Shown piece after piece: positions 1 through 8,306 of a DNA stretch of 64,000 nucleotides. Each line of letters starts with the position of its first letter. Within the stretch, counting starts at the first letter, position 1. The DNA is taken from contig NZ_CP015992.1 in assembly GCF_001708505.1 (NCBI RefSeq), positions 5,270,001 through 5,334,000 of the forward strand. The letters run 5' to 3'. The stretch is from Pseudomonas sp. TCU-HL1 (GTDB lineage: Bacteria; Pseudomonadota; Gammaproteobacteria; Pseudomonadales; Pseudomonadaceae). The notes beneath the pieces are model-generated. The model made no database searches. It was given only the letters and a program-made list of their open reading frames with translations, and was not told where the DNA came from. The position numbers and the translations under genes were made by a program.

Positions 1-153
1 CGTTTAGAGCGGGATTTGGGGGATCGGGGACGTGTCATGGCGGCGCATTATACGCACTTTATCCACAGCCAACAGGCACGCCCTGACGGTTTGCAGCCCG
101 GCCCTCAGCGGCGATAATGCGGGCCTTCAATAGCGAGTGAACAAGGAACGCCC

Positions 154-1713
154 GTGAGCCAGCCCCTGATAGCCGCCCTGCAGAATCCCGCGCTCTACCC
201 GCATCCGGTGGACCGGTTCCAGGTGATCGAGACGCACATATCCTGGGTGCTGCTGACCGGCAGTTATGCCTACAAGATCAAGAAGCCGGTGAACTTCGGC
301 TTCCTCGATTTCACCAGCCTCGACTCGCGCCAGCATTTCTGCGGCGAAGAGCTGCGCCTCAACCAGCGCCTGACGCACGACCTTTATCTGGAAGTTCTGC
401 CGATCACCGGCAGCTCCGAAGCGCCGCAGCTCGGCGGTGAAGGCCCGACCTTCGAGTACGTGCTGAAGATGCGTCAGTTCCCCCAGGACAACCTGCTCAG
501 TGCCCTGCAGGCCCGTGGCGAGTTGACCCCCGCACACGTCGACGCCCTGGCAGGGCAGATCGCCAGTTTCCACCTTGCCGCTCCGCAAGTTGCGACCGAG
601 CACCCGCTGGGCACGCCCGATTCCGTGATGATGCCCGTCCGCCAGAACTTCGAGCAGATCCGCCCGCTGCTCAACGACAAAGCCGACCTGCAGCAACTGG
701 ACGCCCTCGAAGCCTGGGCCGAAAGCAGCCACGAGCGCCTCAAGCCCCTGCTGGCACGACGCAAGCAGGAAGGGTTCATCCGCGAATGCCACGGCGACAT
801 CCACCTAGGTAACGCCACGCTGATCGATGGCCAGGTGGTGCTCTTCGACTGCATCGAGTTCAACGAGCCCTTCCGCTTCACCGACGTCTACGCCGACATC
901 GCGTTCATTGCGATGGACCTGGAAGATCGCGGCCTCAAGTCCCTATCCCGCCGCCTTGTCAGCCAGTATCTGGAACACACCGGCGACTACGACGGCCTGG
1001 AGCTGCTCAACTTCTACAAGGCCTACCGCGCGCTGGTACGGGCGAAGATCGCTCTGTTCAGCCTGGCCCACCAAGCCGATGCCGTGCAGAAGGCCGCCAC
1101 CGTCCGCCAATACCGCAACTACGCCGGCCTGGCTGAAAGCTACAGCGCCATTCCCTCGCCATTCCTCGCCATCACCCACGGCGTCTCGGGCTCGGGCAAG
1201 AGCCACGTGGCCCTGCGCCTGGTGGAAGCCCTCGGCGCCATTCGCCTGCGTTCGGACGTCGAGCGCAAGCGCCTGTTCGGCGAGCAGCAGAGCGAAGCTA
1301 CCGGTCTGCAAAGCGGCATTTACAACGCCAACGCCAGCACGGCCACCTACGAACGCCTGAACCAATTGGCCAACGCCGCGCTGCACGCCGGCTTCCCGGT
1401 GGTCATCGATGCCACCTTCCTCAAGCACGACCAGCGCAAGGCAGCGTGCAAGGTCGCCGAGGAGACCGGCACGCCCTTCCTGATCCTCGACTGCCACGCC
1501 CCGGCGGCCGTGATTGAAGCCTGGCTGGCCCAGCGCCAGACCGAAGGTCGCGACCCGTCCGACGCCACGATGGACGTTGTGCGCTCCCAACTGGCCAACC
1601 GCGAGCCGCTGGATGGCCATGAGCTCACCCAAAGCAAGCGTATCGACACCGATCAGGCCTCAAGCCTCGACGGCCTGGTGGAGCTCATCCGCCAACACCT
1701 GCCGGGCGTCTGA
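154..1713 (+). CDS. Bifunctional aminoglycoside-phosphotransferase-like / P-loop kinase protein
   Basis: A 519-residue two-domain protein of unknown substrate. The N-terminal part has the APH/choline-kinase fold signature: HGDIHLGN at about residues 213-220 supplies the catalytic Asp, and LFDCIEFNE follows as the metal-binding segment. The C-terminal part is a separate AAA/zeta-toxin-like kinase with a Walker A motif GVSGSGKS at about 343-350. The family is annotated as 'bifunctional aminoglycoside phosphotransferase/ATP-binding protein'. It is conserved in pseudomonads and is not a known resistance gene. The start is GTG at 154, with AAGGA about 9 bases upstream. It sits in the position of PA4701, next to where mrcB would lie. 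The domain call is secure; the biological role is unknown. Confidence 0.85.
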   Translation: MSQPLIAALQNPALYPHPVDRFQVIETHISWVLLTGSYAYKIKKPVNFGFLDFTSLDSRQHFCGEELRLNQRLTHDLYLEVLPITGSSEAPQLGGEGPTFEYVLKMRQFPQDNLLSALQARGELTPAHVDALAGQIASFHLAAPQVATEHPLGTPDSVMMPVRQNFEQIRPLLNDKADLQQLDALEAWAESSHERLKPLLARRKQEGFIRECHGDIHLGNATLIDGQVVLFDCIEFNEPFRFTDVYADIAFIAMDLEDRGLKSLSRRLVSQYLEHTGDYDGLELLNFYKAYRALVRAKIALFSLAHQADAVQKAATVRQYRNYAGLAESYSAIPSPFLAITHGVSGSGKSHVALRLVEALGAIRLRSDVERKRLFGEQQSEATGLQSGIYNANASTATYERLNQLANAALHAGFPVVIDATFLKHDQRKAACKVAEETGTPFLILDCHAPAAVIEAWLAQRQTEGRDPSDATMDVVRSQLANREPLDGHELTQSKRIDTDQASSLDGLVELIRQHLPGV

Positions 1714-1725
1714 GCCCAACCACGT

Positions 1726-1748
1726 CGCGCCGGGCAACATCCGGCGCG
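1726..1748 (+). terminator. GC-rich hairpin after the APH/P-loop gene
   Basis: CGCGCCGG and CCGGCGCG form an 8-bp stem around a 7-base loop, 13 bases after the stop codon. There is no convincing T-run, so it may be only a 3'-end-stabilising hairpin. Confidence 0.4.
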
Positions 1749-2009
1749 GCTTCTATACTGCCGGCAGAGTCACTCTCGGCCGCGTAGCCGGAGCCCGTTC
1801 CCAATCGCCAGCACGTTCTAGCGGCCAGGCAATACCTGCCCCCACAAGAAGCGACCAGGAACCAGCCCTATCGCATCAGCAATGATCGTTTTCCGCGCAT
1901 GGAACGCACGAGGATGGAGCGATAGCACAAGGCCACACGACACGAATGGCCGCTACACTTATCCACAGCCCTGTCCCTCTCGTGCACTGTCCCAATGCAA
2001 GGAGGCTCG

Positions 2010-2282
2010 ATGAACGACGAACTGCAACACATGAAGAATCTGGGGAAAACGTCAGCGCAATGGCTGCACGCCGTCGGTATCCACAGCGCCTCGGACCTGC
2101 GCAGGCTTGGTGCCGTGAGCGCTTACAAGGCCGTCCGCGCGCGGGGATTCAGAGCGTCCAAGGTACTGCTCTATGCGATCGAAGGTGCCCTGCTGGACGT
2201 GCACTGGAACGATCTGACGCCCGGCCACAAGGCAGAACTGAACCACCAGCTGGATACTCCAGTCGCCCACAACAAGAGCTAG
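2010..2282 (+). CDS. Small TfoX C-terminal-domain protein
   Basis: A 90-residue cytoplasmic protein resembling the C-terminal domain of TfoX/Sxy, a helix-hairpin-helix-like fold. The family pattern is visible: a 'GKTSAQWLHAVGI' start, then 'DLRRLGAVSAYKAVR' and a hydrophobic 'LLYAIEGAL' helix. The TfoX N-terminal domain is absent, so a role in competence cannot be assumed. The start at 2010 is chosen over an in-frame ATG at 1995 because AAGGAGG at 1999-2005 is correctly spaced only for 2010. It is a single gene followed by a hairpin at 2321-2346. Function unknown. Confidence 0.8.
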   Translation: MNDELQHMKNLGKTSAQWLHAVGIHSASDLRRLGAVSAYKAVRARGFRASKVLLYAIEGALLDVHWNDLTPGHKAELNHQLDTPVAHNKS

Positions 2283-2320
2283 CTCACAACCTCCACCGAG
2301 AGAGATTTACGGGCTTGGCC

Positions 2321-2346
2321 AAGGTCCCTATTGTTTCAGGGACCTT
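2321..2346 (+). terminator. Hairpin between TfoX-C gene and cbpA
   Basis: AAGGTCCCT and AGGGACCTT form a perfect 9-bp stem with an 8-base loop. The following bases are poor in T, so termination strength is uncertain. It separates the two transcription units. Confidence 0.45.
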
Positions 2347-2387
2347 CGTGTGTCACGCCATTCCAGTCAGTTCAAGGAATTACTGCC

Positions 2388-3188
2388 ATGTACCTACTCG
2401 GGGAGCAACCGGCCTACGCCGACCAGCTGATCAACAGACTGCAAAGCATCCCTGGGCAGCTGCTCGACGGACTGGAACCCGGCGGGCCAGCCGTACGTCT
2501 GGATCAAATCGATGACCTGTCGCCGCAGTTGCCAGGCAACCAGCTGTTCTTGATCGAGAACGGCCTGCTGCATGCCATCGTCGACGAACGCCCGCTCTTT
2601 TATCTGCAAGAAGGCGACCTGGTGGGCCTGCGCCAGGGCATCGACCTGCCCTCTTGCCGCTACAGCAGCGATGAACCCATCAGCCTTCTGCCGTTCAATC
2701 GCAGCGACGTGTTCAAGCACATCTACGGCAACGAGAAACGCCAGGAACTCTTCATCCAGTACCTGGTGGGCCATACCGCCCTGCTCTCGGATGTCGTGGC
2801 GCGCCTGAAACAGCCGGATGTGCGTCCATCCACCGGCTTCCAGCATTTCTCAGCGGGCGAAGAACTGATCCGCCAGGGCGACGAAGCCGACCATGTGTTC
2901 ATCATCATCGAAGGACATGCCGAAGCCTTCGTCGATGGACAGAAGGTGGGCGACGTACAGAGGGACGAAATCTTCGGTGCCATGGCCGTGTTCACCCGCG
3001 AGCGCCGCAGCGCCACGGTGATCGCCAGCGAGGCCTGCACCGTGATGGTGATTCCCAAGGAGCAGTTCCTCAGCCTGATGCAGAGCAATCCGCGCATCGC
3101 CCACAGCCTGATCGAGAGCATGGCGCGGCGGATCGACCTGCTGAACAAGGAAGTCACCCAACTGCGCTTGTCACCCGACAGGGCCTGA
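2388..3188 (+). CDS. cbpA: Cyclic-nucleotide-binding protein CbpA
   Basis: A 266-residue cytoplasmic protein with a cNMP-binding domain at about residues 150-245. The beta-roll segment FSAGEELIRQGDEADHVF is followed by FGAMAVFTRERRSATV, which aligns with the phosphate-binding cassette including the Arg that contacts the cyclic phosphate. There is no helix-turn-helix, so it is not a CRP-type regulator. In P. aeruginosa the orthologue, PA4704, is a cAMP-binding protein controlled by Vfr. The start at 2388 has AAGGA at 2374-2378; an upstream in-frame start at 2331 has none. It sits directly before prrF, as in P. aeruginosa. Confidence 0.88.
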   Translation: MYLLGEQPAYADQLINRLQSIPGQLLDGLEPGGPAVRLDQIDDLSPQLPGNQLFLIENGLLHAIVDERPLFYLQEGDLVGLRQGIDLPSCRYSSDEPISLLPFNRSDVFKHIYGNEKRQELFIQYLVGHTALLSDVVARLKQPDVRPSTGFQHFSAGEELIRQGDEADHVFIIIEGHAEAFVDGQKVGDVQRDEIFGAMAVFTRERRSATVIASEACTVMVIPKEQFLSLMQSNPRIAHSLIESMARRIDLLNKEVTQLRLSPDRA

Positions 3189-3191
3189 TCC

Positions 3192-3234
3192 GGAAAGCAG
3201 CGACCCCGGCCATGTGCCGGGGTTTCTGCTTTCC
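3192..3234 (+). terminator. cbpA terminator
   Basis: An inner stem CCCCGGC/GCCGGGG (3204-3222) is followed by TTT. An outer stem GGAAAGCAG/CTGCTTTCC encloses it. It lies four bases after the cbpA stop codon and insulates prrF from cbpA. Confidence 0.7.
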
Positions 3235-3274
3235 GGGGGCGATTACGGCTCACGAAAAAAATGTGGATCGACGC

Positions 3275-3303
3275 TTGACTCGAAAATGAGAATTGTTATT
3301 ATT
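3275..3303 (+). promoter_or_regulatory. prrF promoter with Fur box
   Basis: TTGACT (3275-3280), a 16-base spacer, and TATTAT (3297-3302). An AT-rich, Fur-box-like sequence AATGAGAATTGTTATTATTC covers the spacer and -10. This arrangement predicts iron-Fur repression of the sRNA that starts near 3309. Confidence 0.8.
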
Positions 3304-3308
3304 CGCAC

Positions 3309-3423
3309 AACTGATCGCGAGATCAGCCGGTAAGCTGGGAGACCAAGCAGTCGGACTCTTCAGGTTATCTCCTCATCAGGCTAATCACGGTTTTTGACCC
3401 GGCAAATTGCCGGGTCTTTTTTT
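3309..3423 (+). ncRNA. prrF: PrrF iron-responsive small RNA (single copy)
   Basis: A roughly 115-nt sRNA that base-pairs with mRNAs for iron-containing proteins under iron starvation, sparing iron; it is the functional analogue of RyhB. Visible parts are a 5' hairpin CTGATC-GCGA-GATCAG (3311-3326), the conserved core around TCGGACTCTTCAGGTTATCT with CTCATCAGGCTAATCACGG, and a terminator stem at 3396-3416 followed by seven T. In P. aeruginosa two copies lie in tandem here between cbpA and phuW; this window has only one. The 5' end is inferred from the promoter position. Confidence 0.88.
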
Positions 3424-3450
3424 GCCTGCGATTTACCTCGTGCTGAACCT

Positions 3451-4335
3451 TCAGCGCGCCGGTGCCATCTGTTCGGGCATGCCGGCGCAGTGGTCGATCG
3501 GTGGCAGCGCCGCGGTGTACCAGACGTAATCAGCGGTGCCCTGCTCCACCGGCTTGCCCACCTCGGAAAGCATCAGCACCACATTGCCTTTGGCCTTGCC
3601 CAGATCAGCCAGGTGCAAAGGCACGCCCAAGTCGCGGCGCACATGGAAGGCTCCGGCGAACAGCAACGCGGGAGCAGGCGCGGCCAGCAGGCGCTCGGCC
3701 ATGCGCCGGTCACGCTGCTGCTGCACGGCCAGCATGGCAGGCATCTGGGATTCCGGCAGCAGGCCACAGTGGGATTCGCGAATCTGCTCAAGCAATGGCC
3801 CACGCACTTTGTCAGCGGTAGACAGCGTGCCCTGCAGGGCCGGGCGCTCCTTGTAGATGCGCGTGATCTCGCTGCGGTCGAGGTTGGCGGCCAGCAGCGG
3901 GTAAGGTTGCGTCAGTGCATGCCGCACGATCGGGCCGTAGAGCGTCCAGTCCCAGTTTTTCTGCCAGGCCAGAGCGCCGGGCAGGTCCGCCGACAGTGGC
4001 GCCTTGCGCACTCCATCCACCTTGCCCTGCTGCCCAGGTTCGAGCATCTCAAGCAGCAAACTGCCCTGCTCGCGACGGGCCTCCAGCGCTTGCAACAGCC
4101 AGAGCTGCAGAGTGTGATGGTCCGGGTTGTCGTGCTGCTCTCCAATCAGCACTCGCGGCTGGGCGGCAAGCCGTTCCACCAGGTGCTCCGGGGTCAGCCG
4201 TTCACCACTGCGCAGATCGCGAATCACGCCCAGTTCAGGATGATCGCGGCCTTCTGGGCTCTGCCATTCGGGCAGCGGCGGCAGGCTCTGGCAGGCAGCC
4301 ACCAGGCCGAAAAGAGAGAGCAAAAGAAGACGCAT
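3451..4335 (-). CDS. phuW: PhuW, ChaN-family haem-associated lipoprotein
   Basis: A 294-residue predicted lipoprotein and the last gene of the haem-uptake operon. The N-terminus has a type II signal with lipobox LVAAC, so Cys15 is probably lipidated. The body matches the ChaN/haem-binding uptake protein family, with the conserved 'RVLIGEQHDNPDHH' segment and 'LLFAGAFHVRRDLG' near the C-terminus; these hold the family's candidate metal/haem ligands. It lies 18 bases after phuV on the same strand. The exact role in haem uptake is unproven, but the operon context is consistent with it. Confidence 0.85.
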   Translation of the reverse strand: MRLLLLSLFGLVAACQSLPPLPEWQSPEGRDHPELGVIRDLRSGERLTPEHLVERLAAQPRVLIGEQHDNPDHHTLQLWLLQALEARREQGSLLLEMLEPGQQGKVDGVRKAPLSADLPGALAWQKNWDWTLYGPIVRHALTQPYPLLAANLDRSEITRIYKERPALQGTLSTADKVRGPLLEQIRESHCGLLPESQMPAMLAVQQQRDRRMAERLLAAPAPALLFAGAFHVRRDLGVPLHLADLGKAKGNVVLMLSEVGKPVEQGTADYVWYTAALPPIDHCAGMPEQMAPAR

Positions 4336-4353
4336 GGGAAATCCTTGTTCGAA

Positions 4354-5121
4354 TCAACGGGCGACAATCAGGGGATGGCCCCGCTCCGGGTGACGTTGCA
4401 CCAGCACTTCCAAGCCAAACACTGCCTTGAGCGGTCCAGCTTGCAGCACCACTTCCGGTGGCCCCAGCAAATGCGTCCGGCCATCGGCGAGCAGCAGCAA
4501 GCGGTCGCAGTAACGCGCGGCCAGGTTCAGATCATGGAGGATCACCAGCACCGCCACGCCCCGATCGGCAAAGGTACGCACGGTTTGCAGGGTGATGTGC
4601 TGGTGCAACGGATCGAGCGCCGAGGTCGGCTCGTCGAGCAGCAGAATCTGCCCGGCAGTTCCCGGCCAGAGCTGCGCCAGCACCCGAGCCAGGTGAACCC
4701 GCTGACGTTCACCCCCCGAGAGCGCCAGGTAGCTGCGCCCGGTCAGGTGGCCGGCATCGGCGGCCGCCAGCGCTTCGGCAACCACTTCGGCATCCCGTTC
4801 GCGCCCCGTGTCGTGGGGCATACGGCCCATGGCCACGACCTCCTCGACTCGAAAGGCGAAATTCAGGGTCGAGCTTTGCGGCAATACGGCCAGGCGTCGC
4901 GCCCGCTGCGGGCCATTCCAGCCCTTCAGGGCACGGCCATCCAGGCTGACCTCGCCTGCCGCTGCCGTAACTTCGCCACACAAGGCGCCCAGCAAGGTGC
5001 TCTTGCCAGCGCCGTTGGGGCCCAGCACGCCAAGCACCTCGCCGGGTTGCAGTTCCAGGTCGATGCCCGTCAGCACCTGCTTGCCGCCGCGCAGCACGTC
5101 CAGTTGTTCCACGCGCAGCAT
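4354..5121 (-). CDS. phuV: PhuV, haem ABC transporter ATP-binding subunit
   Basis: A 255-residue cytoplasmic ATPase that powers haem import through PhuU. All ABC motifs are present: Walker A GPNGAGKST, signature LSGGERQRVHL, Walker B ILLLDEPTSALD and switch His in VLVILHDLNLA. It belongs to the FecE/HmuV/BtuD group. The start ATG shares one base with the phuU stop (TGATG), showing translational coupling. Confidence 0.93.
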   Translation of the reverse strand: MLRVEQLDVLRGGKQVLTGIDLELQPGEVLGVLGPNGAGKSTLLGALCGEVTAAAGEVSLDGRALKGWNGPQRARRLAVLPQSSTLNFAFRVEEVVAMGRMPHDTGRERDAEVVAEALAAADAGHLTGRSYLALSGGERQRVHLARVLAQLWPGTAGQILLLDEPTSALDPLHQHITLQTVRTFADRGVAVLVILHDLNLAARYCDRLLLLADGRTHLLGPPEVVLQAGPLKAVFGLEVLVQRHPERGHPLIVAR

Positions 5122-6158
5122 CAGGGACGACCTCGCACCAGGAGATAAAGGAAGAAGGGGGCCCCGATCAGCGCGGTGACGATGCCTATCGGCAGTTCAG
5201 CCGGCGCCAGCACCAGGCGCGCCAGCAGATCGGCCAGCAGCATCAGACTGGCCCCGGCCAGGGCCGACGCCGGCAACAGCACACGGTGATCCGGCCCTGC
5301 GACCAGGCGAACCAGATGCGGCACCACCAAGCCGATGAAACCGACAAGTCCAGCCGCGGCCACCGCCGCACCGACGCCAAGGGCGGTGCAGAACACCAAC
5401 TCGCGCTTCAGCCGTTCGACATCGAAGCCCAGGTGGCGTGCCTCGGACTCGCCCAGCAGCAGCGCATTCAGGGCCTTGGCCCGGCGCGGCAGCCAGAAGA
5501 CCACGACGAGGGTCACGATCAGCAGCGGCCAGAGTCGGGAGTAGCTGGCACCGTTGAGGCTGCCCATGTTCCAGAAGGTCAGGCTGCGCAGGGTGGCGTC
5601 GTCGGCCAGGTAGGTGAAGAGGCCGATCACGGCGCCAGCCAGTGCAGTCAGCGCAATGCCGGCTAGCAACATGGTCGCCACATTGGTCTGACCGTCGCGC
5701 CGCCCCAGGCGATAGACCAGCACGGTGACGCCCAGCCCGCCGACAAAGGCGCAAATGGAAAGCAGATACGGGGCGAAGACCTCCGGTAACCCGCCCAGCG
5801 CGGCCCCGCCGACAATCGCAACAGCCCCGCCCAATGCAGCACCGCTGGAAACGCCCACCAGTCCGGGGTCAGCCAGCGGATTGCGAAAGAGACCCTGCAT
5901 GGCGACGCCAGATAACGCCAGCACCGCGCCGACTGCCAGCCCAAGCAGGGTACGGGGCAGGCGAATCTGCCCGACGATCAGCTCGGCCTGCTCCAGCCCT
6001 TCGCCGGAAAACGGCAGACCGGCCATGCGCAATGCTGCGCGCAGGGTTTCCCCCAGGGGCAGGCTGACCGGCCCCAGCGCCAGCGACAGCCACAGTGCCA
6101 GTAGCAAGAGAGCGCCCAGGGCAATGAACAATGGGCGGGAATGAACAGGCGCGATCAT
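5121..6158 (-). CDS. phuU: PhuU, haem ABC transporter permease
   Basis: A 345-residue inner-membrane permease of the FecCD/BtuC family. The sequence is almost entirely hydrophobic segments; the family usually has ten helices. The family-typical 'GLFRNPLADPGLVGVSSGAALG' region follows the third helix, and 'GFIGLVVPHLVRL' is the cytoplasmic coupling loop that contacts the ATPase. The start overlaps the phuT stop by four bases (ATGA). It forms the channel for haem delivered by PhuT. Confidence 0.93.
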   Translation of the reverse strand: MIAPVHSRPLFIALGALLLLALWLSLALGPVSLPLGETLRAALRMAGLPFSGEGLEQAELIVGQIRLPRTLLGLAVGAVLALSGVAMQGLFRNPLADPGLVGVSSGAALGGAVAIVGGAALGGLPEVFAPYLLSICAFVGGLGVTVLVYRLGRRDGQTNVATMLLAGIALTALAGAVIGLFTYLADDATLRSLTFWNMGSLNGASYSRLWPLLIVTLVVVFWLPRRAKALNALLLGESEARHLGFDVERLKRELVFCTALGVGAAVAAAGLVGFIGLVVPHLVRLVAGPDHRVLLPASALAGASLMLLADLLARLVLAPAELPIGIVTALIGAPFFLYLLVRGRP

Positions 6159-7054
6159 GGCTGGCTCGGGCTTTTCTCGGTCAGGGCCGGAGCCGAAGGA
6201 TAGAAGCCCGCGGAGAGCGCAGCCATGCCATCAGGCAGGCGCGGCCCAAGCCCGCCCACCAACAGGGTCGGATCCAGGCTGAGCAGGCGACCTTCGCGCG
6301 CGGCGCGGGTGGTAGCCAGCGCCGGGTTCTGTTTGAGCAGTGCCGCGCGGGCGGCGTCGCCTTCCAGGCGGCGATCGGCGATCACCACCACGTCGGGATT
6401 GAGCGCGGCCAGGGCCTCGCTGGAGATAGCCTTGTAGCCCTGGTGGTCGGTCAGGTTTTGTCCGCCAGCGCGTTCGATTACCCAGGCGGCCGAGGTGTCC
6501 TTGCCGGCCGCCAGCGGGCTGCTGCCAGCATGGCCGAGCAGGAAGAGCACTTTCGGCGCCACCTGCGTCTGCTGCACCTTCGCCACCCAGTCAGACTGGC
6601 GCTGCAACCGTTGGCGGTAGTCCGTGAAGGCCTGGGTGGCACGCGCCTCATCGCCCAGCAGAGCGCCGATCAACTTGAGGTTTTTCTCCAGGGTGGAAAG
6701 GTCAGCGGTCGAGGCCAGGTGCTCGACGCGAACCCCCGTGGCACCGACCTGCGCCAGCACCGGCGGTGGCCCCATCTCTTCAGTTCCGACGAGGATGTCC
6801 GGACGCAACGAGAGAATGCCCTCTGCCGCCAACTGCCGCTGGTATCCGATGCTGGGCAGGGCCTTCAACGCCTCGGGGTGCTGGCTGGTGGTGTCCACGC
6901 CGACCAGCTTGCCTTGGCCGCCCAGGACCACGACCCACTCGCTTACAGAACCACCGGCACTGACCCATCGCTGGGGAAGCGCTTCGGCCGCAGCGGCCTG
7001 CTGAGAAAACACGATGCCCGCGCAAAGGCTGGCCAGACCGACAACTAGACGCAT
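6155..7054 (-). CDS. phuT: PhuT, periplasmic haem-binding protein
   Basis: A 299-residue class III substrate-binding protein that carries haem across the periplasm to PhuUV. A Sec signal peptide covers about residues 1-23, with cleavage likely near AAAA|EALP. Tyr71 (precursor numbering) in LPSIGYQRQ matches the axial haem-ligand Tyr known in P. aeruginosa PhuT. The start at 7054 is preferred over an in-frame ATG at 7069 because GGAG is correctly placed only for the former. It follows phuS after a 97-base gap holding two hairpins. Confidence 0.92.
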   Translation of the reverse strand: MRLVVGLASLCAGIVFSQQAAAAEALPQRWVSAGGSVSEWVVVLGGQGKLVGVDTTSQHPEALKALPSIGYQRQLAAEGILSLRPDILVGTEEMGPPPVLAQVGATGVRVEHLASTADLSTLEKNLKLIGALLGDEARATQAFTDYRQRLQRQSDWVAKVQQTQVAPKVLFLLGHAGSSPLAAGKDTSAAWVIERAGGQNLTDHQGYKAISSEALAALNPDVVVIADRRLEGDAARAALLKQNPALATTRAAREGRLLSLDPTLLVGGLGPRLPDGMAALSAGFYPSAPALTEKSPSQP

Positions 7055-7086
7055 CGAAAACAACTCCATCGCTGAATGCGGGAAAC

Positions 7087-7116
7087 GCCAACGCCCTGCG
7101 TTCGCAGGGCGTTGGC
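7087..7116 (-). repeat. Perfect 13-bp-stem hairpin between phuS and phuT
   Basis: GCCAACGCCCTGC and its exact complement flank the 4-base loop GTTC. A second smaller hairpin (GGGGG-CGTAT-CCCCC, 7124-7138) sits next to it. No U-run follows in the transcribed (minus) direction, so this looks like an mRNA-processing or stabilising element giving unequal phuS and phuTUVW levels, not a terminator. Confidence 0.7.
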
Positions 7117-7151
7117 CTGCACCGGGGGCGTATCCCCCTGGCTGTTCGAAC

Positions 7152-8216
7152 TCAGAGCGCCGATGCGCTTTCCGCCAGGGCTCGCCAGTCTTCCCGCTCA
7201 GGAATACCGGGTTTGCGGGCGCCGAACAATTGCACGACCAGTTGCCCTTCAGCGTCGAAGGCCTCCCAACTGGTGATCACGCCATCGGTGCTGGGCTTGC
7301 GCACACGCCAGAGCTCGACCACGCCGGCGGTCTGCAGGTGCAGGTTGAACTCTGGATCAAGCACATTGAACCAGGTATCCAGCCATTTCAGGTTGCTGAC
7401 GGTGCCGCTATGGATCTGGATGCAGTGACGGTTGCCGACGAACACCATGATCGGCACGTTGCGCGCGCCTGCTTCCTCCATCAGGCGCGGCAGTTCGGCG
7501 GTGTCGAGTTGCTCGGCCCACTCACTCCCGGCCAGGCGCAGCGCCTGGATGCGTTCGGCGCCGTGTTTCTTCAGCAGGGCAAAGAAGTGGTGAGTGTCCT
7601 TAAGCGCCGCCCAGCCTTCGCGCAGGGCAGCCACATCGATCTCGGCATCGGGCTTGGCTACAGCGGGCTCAGGCTGCGGGCGAAGCTCCAGCCTGGTGCT
7701 CTGTTCCTCGGCGCGGAAGCGCTCCACCAGCGGCTCCCAGGCCGCCAGCTCACTGTCGTCGGTGAGGAACACCTTGTGCACGGCGTTACCTTGCTGGTCG
7801 AAGATCTGGATACTGCGCTGGGTGCCACGCGGTGTATCCTCGGCCACCGCGAATACGCTGGTCCAACCGCCCATGAACAGGCGCAAGTCGATATCCGCCG
7901 ACACCACCAGGCCCATCTGGCCGTTGGCCGCAACCGACACCTCACGGTAGTAGCCCTTGCGCTCATGCACGCAGTGCTCGTTGCGGGTCAACGCCATGAT
8001 GTAGCCCAGCTCGCCGAGGGCGGGCAGCAGGTCGGCCCAGTCAGGGCGCAGGCGCACGGCATCGACGCCGAGGCGGCTGGCGGTCAGCTCAGCCTCACTG
8101 ACGAACAGGCGCCGGGCAGCATCCCGGGCGCGCAGGCGAGGCTGCTCGGAACGCAGCGTCTGCCAGGTCTGGTAGAGGGGGGAGACCGGGCTGGAGATCG
8201 AAGTTTGCAGGCTCAT
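7152..8216 (-). CDS. phuS: PhuS, cytoplasmic haem-trafficking protein
   Basis: A 354-residue protein of the HemS/ChuX family, made of two tandem homologous halves. It receives haem from PhuUV and in P. aeruginosa passes it to haem oxygenase HemO; it has also been reported there to bind DNA near prrF1. His209 and His210 in DTHHFF match the haem-ligand positions of the P. aeruginosa protein, but residue 212 is Phe where I recall a third conserved His. The start at 8216 has AAGGAG 7 bases upstream; 8252 has none. It is the first gene of the operon, behind a Fur box. Confidence 0.92.
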   Translation of the reverse strand: MSLQTSISSPVSPLYQTWQTLRSEQPRLRARDAARRLFVSEAELTASRLGVDAVRLRPDWADLLPALGELGYIMALTRNEHCVHERKGYYREVSVAANGQMGLVVSADIDLRLFMGGWTSVFAVAEDTPRGTQRSIQIFDQQGNAVHKVFLTDDSELAAWEPLVERFRAEEQSTRLELRPQPEPAVAKPDAEIDVAALREGWAALKDTHHFFALLKKHGAERIQALRLAGSEWAEQLDTAELPRLMEEAGARNVPIMVFVGNRHCIQIHSGTVSNLKWLDTWFNVLDPEFNLHLQTAGVVELWRVRKPSTDGVITSWEAFDAEGQLVVQLFGARKPGIPEREDWRALAESASAL

Positions 8217-8286
8217 CTGAAGCTCCTTGTGATTCAGCGACACGAATTGCATGGCACCGCAGTCTGTCAGGTGACACTAGATAATT

Positions 8287-8306
8287 GATAATGATTTGCA
8301 ATTATC
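8287..8306 (-). promoter_or_regulatory. Fur box upstream of phuS
   Basis: GATAATGATTTGCAATTATC, with perfect GATAAT/ATTATC arms, lies within a longer AT-rich stretch (8279-8306) some 70 bases before phuS. It matches the Fur consensus and predicts iron-regulated expression of phuSTUVW. The rest of 8217-8505 shows no gene; the divergent receptor gene phuR expected here in P. aeruginosa is absent. Confidence 0.8.

Noticed and set aside
1..153. Possible start of a divergent gene at the left edge
   Set aside because: An AT-containing GCGCATTATACGC may be a promoter and mrcB is expected nearby, but no coding frame is supported within these bases.
3394..5148. A 584-codon plus-strand frame opposite phuW and phuV
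   Set aside because: It starts inside the prrF terminator and mirrors the phu genes; no protein-like features.
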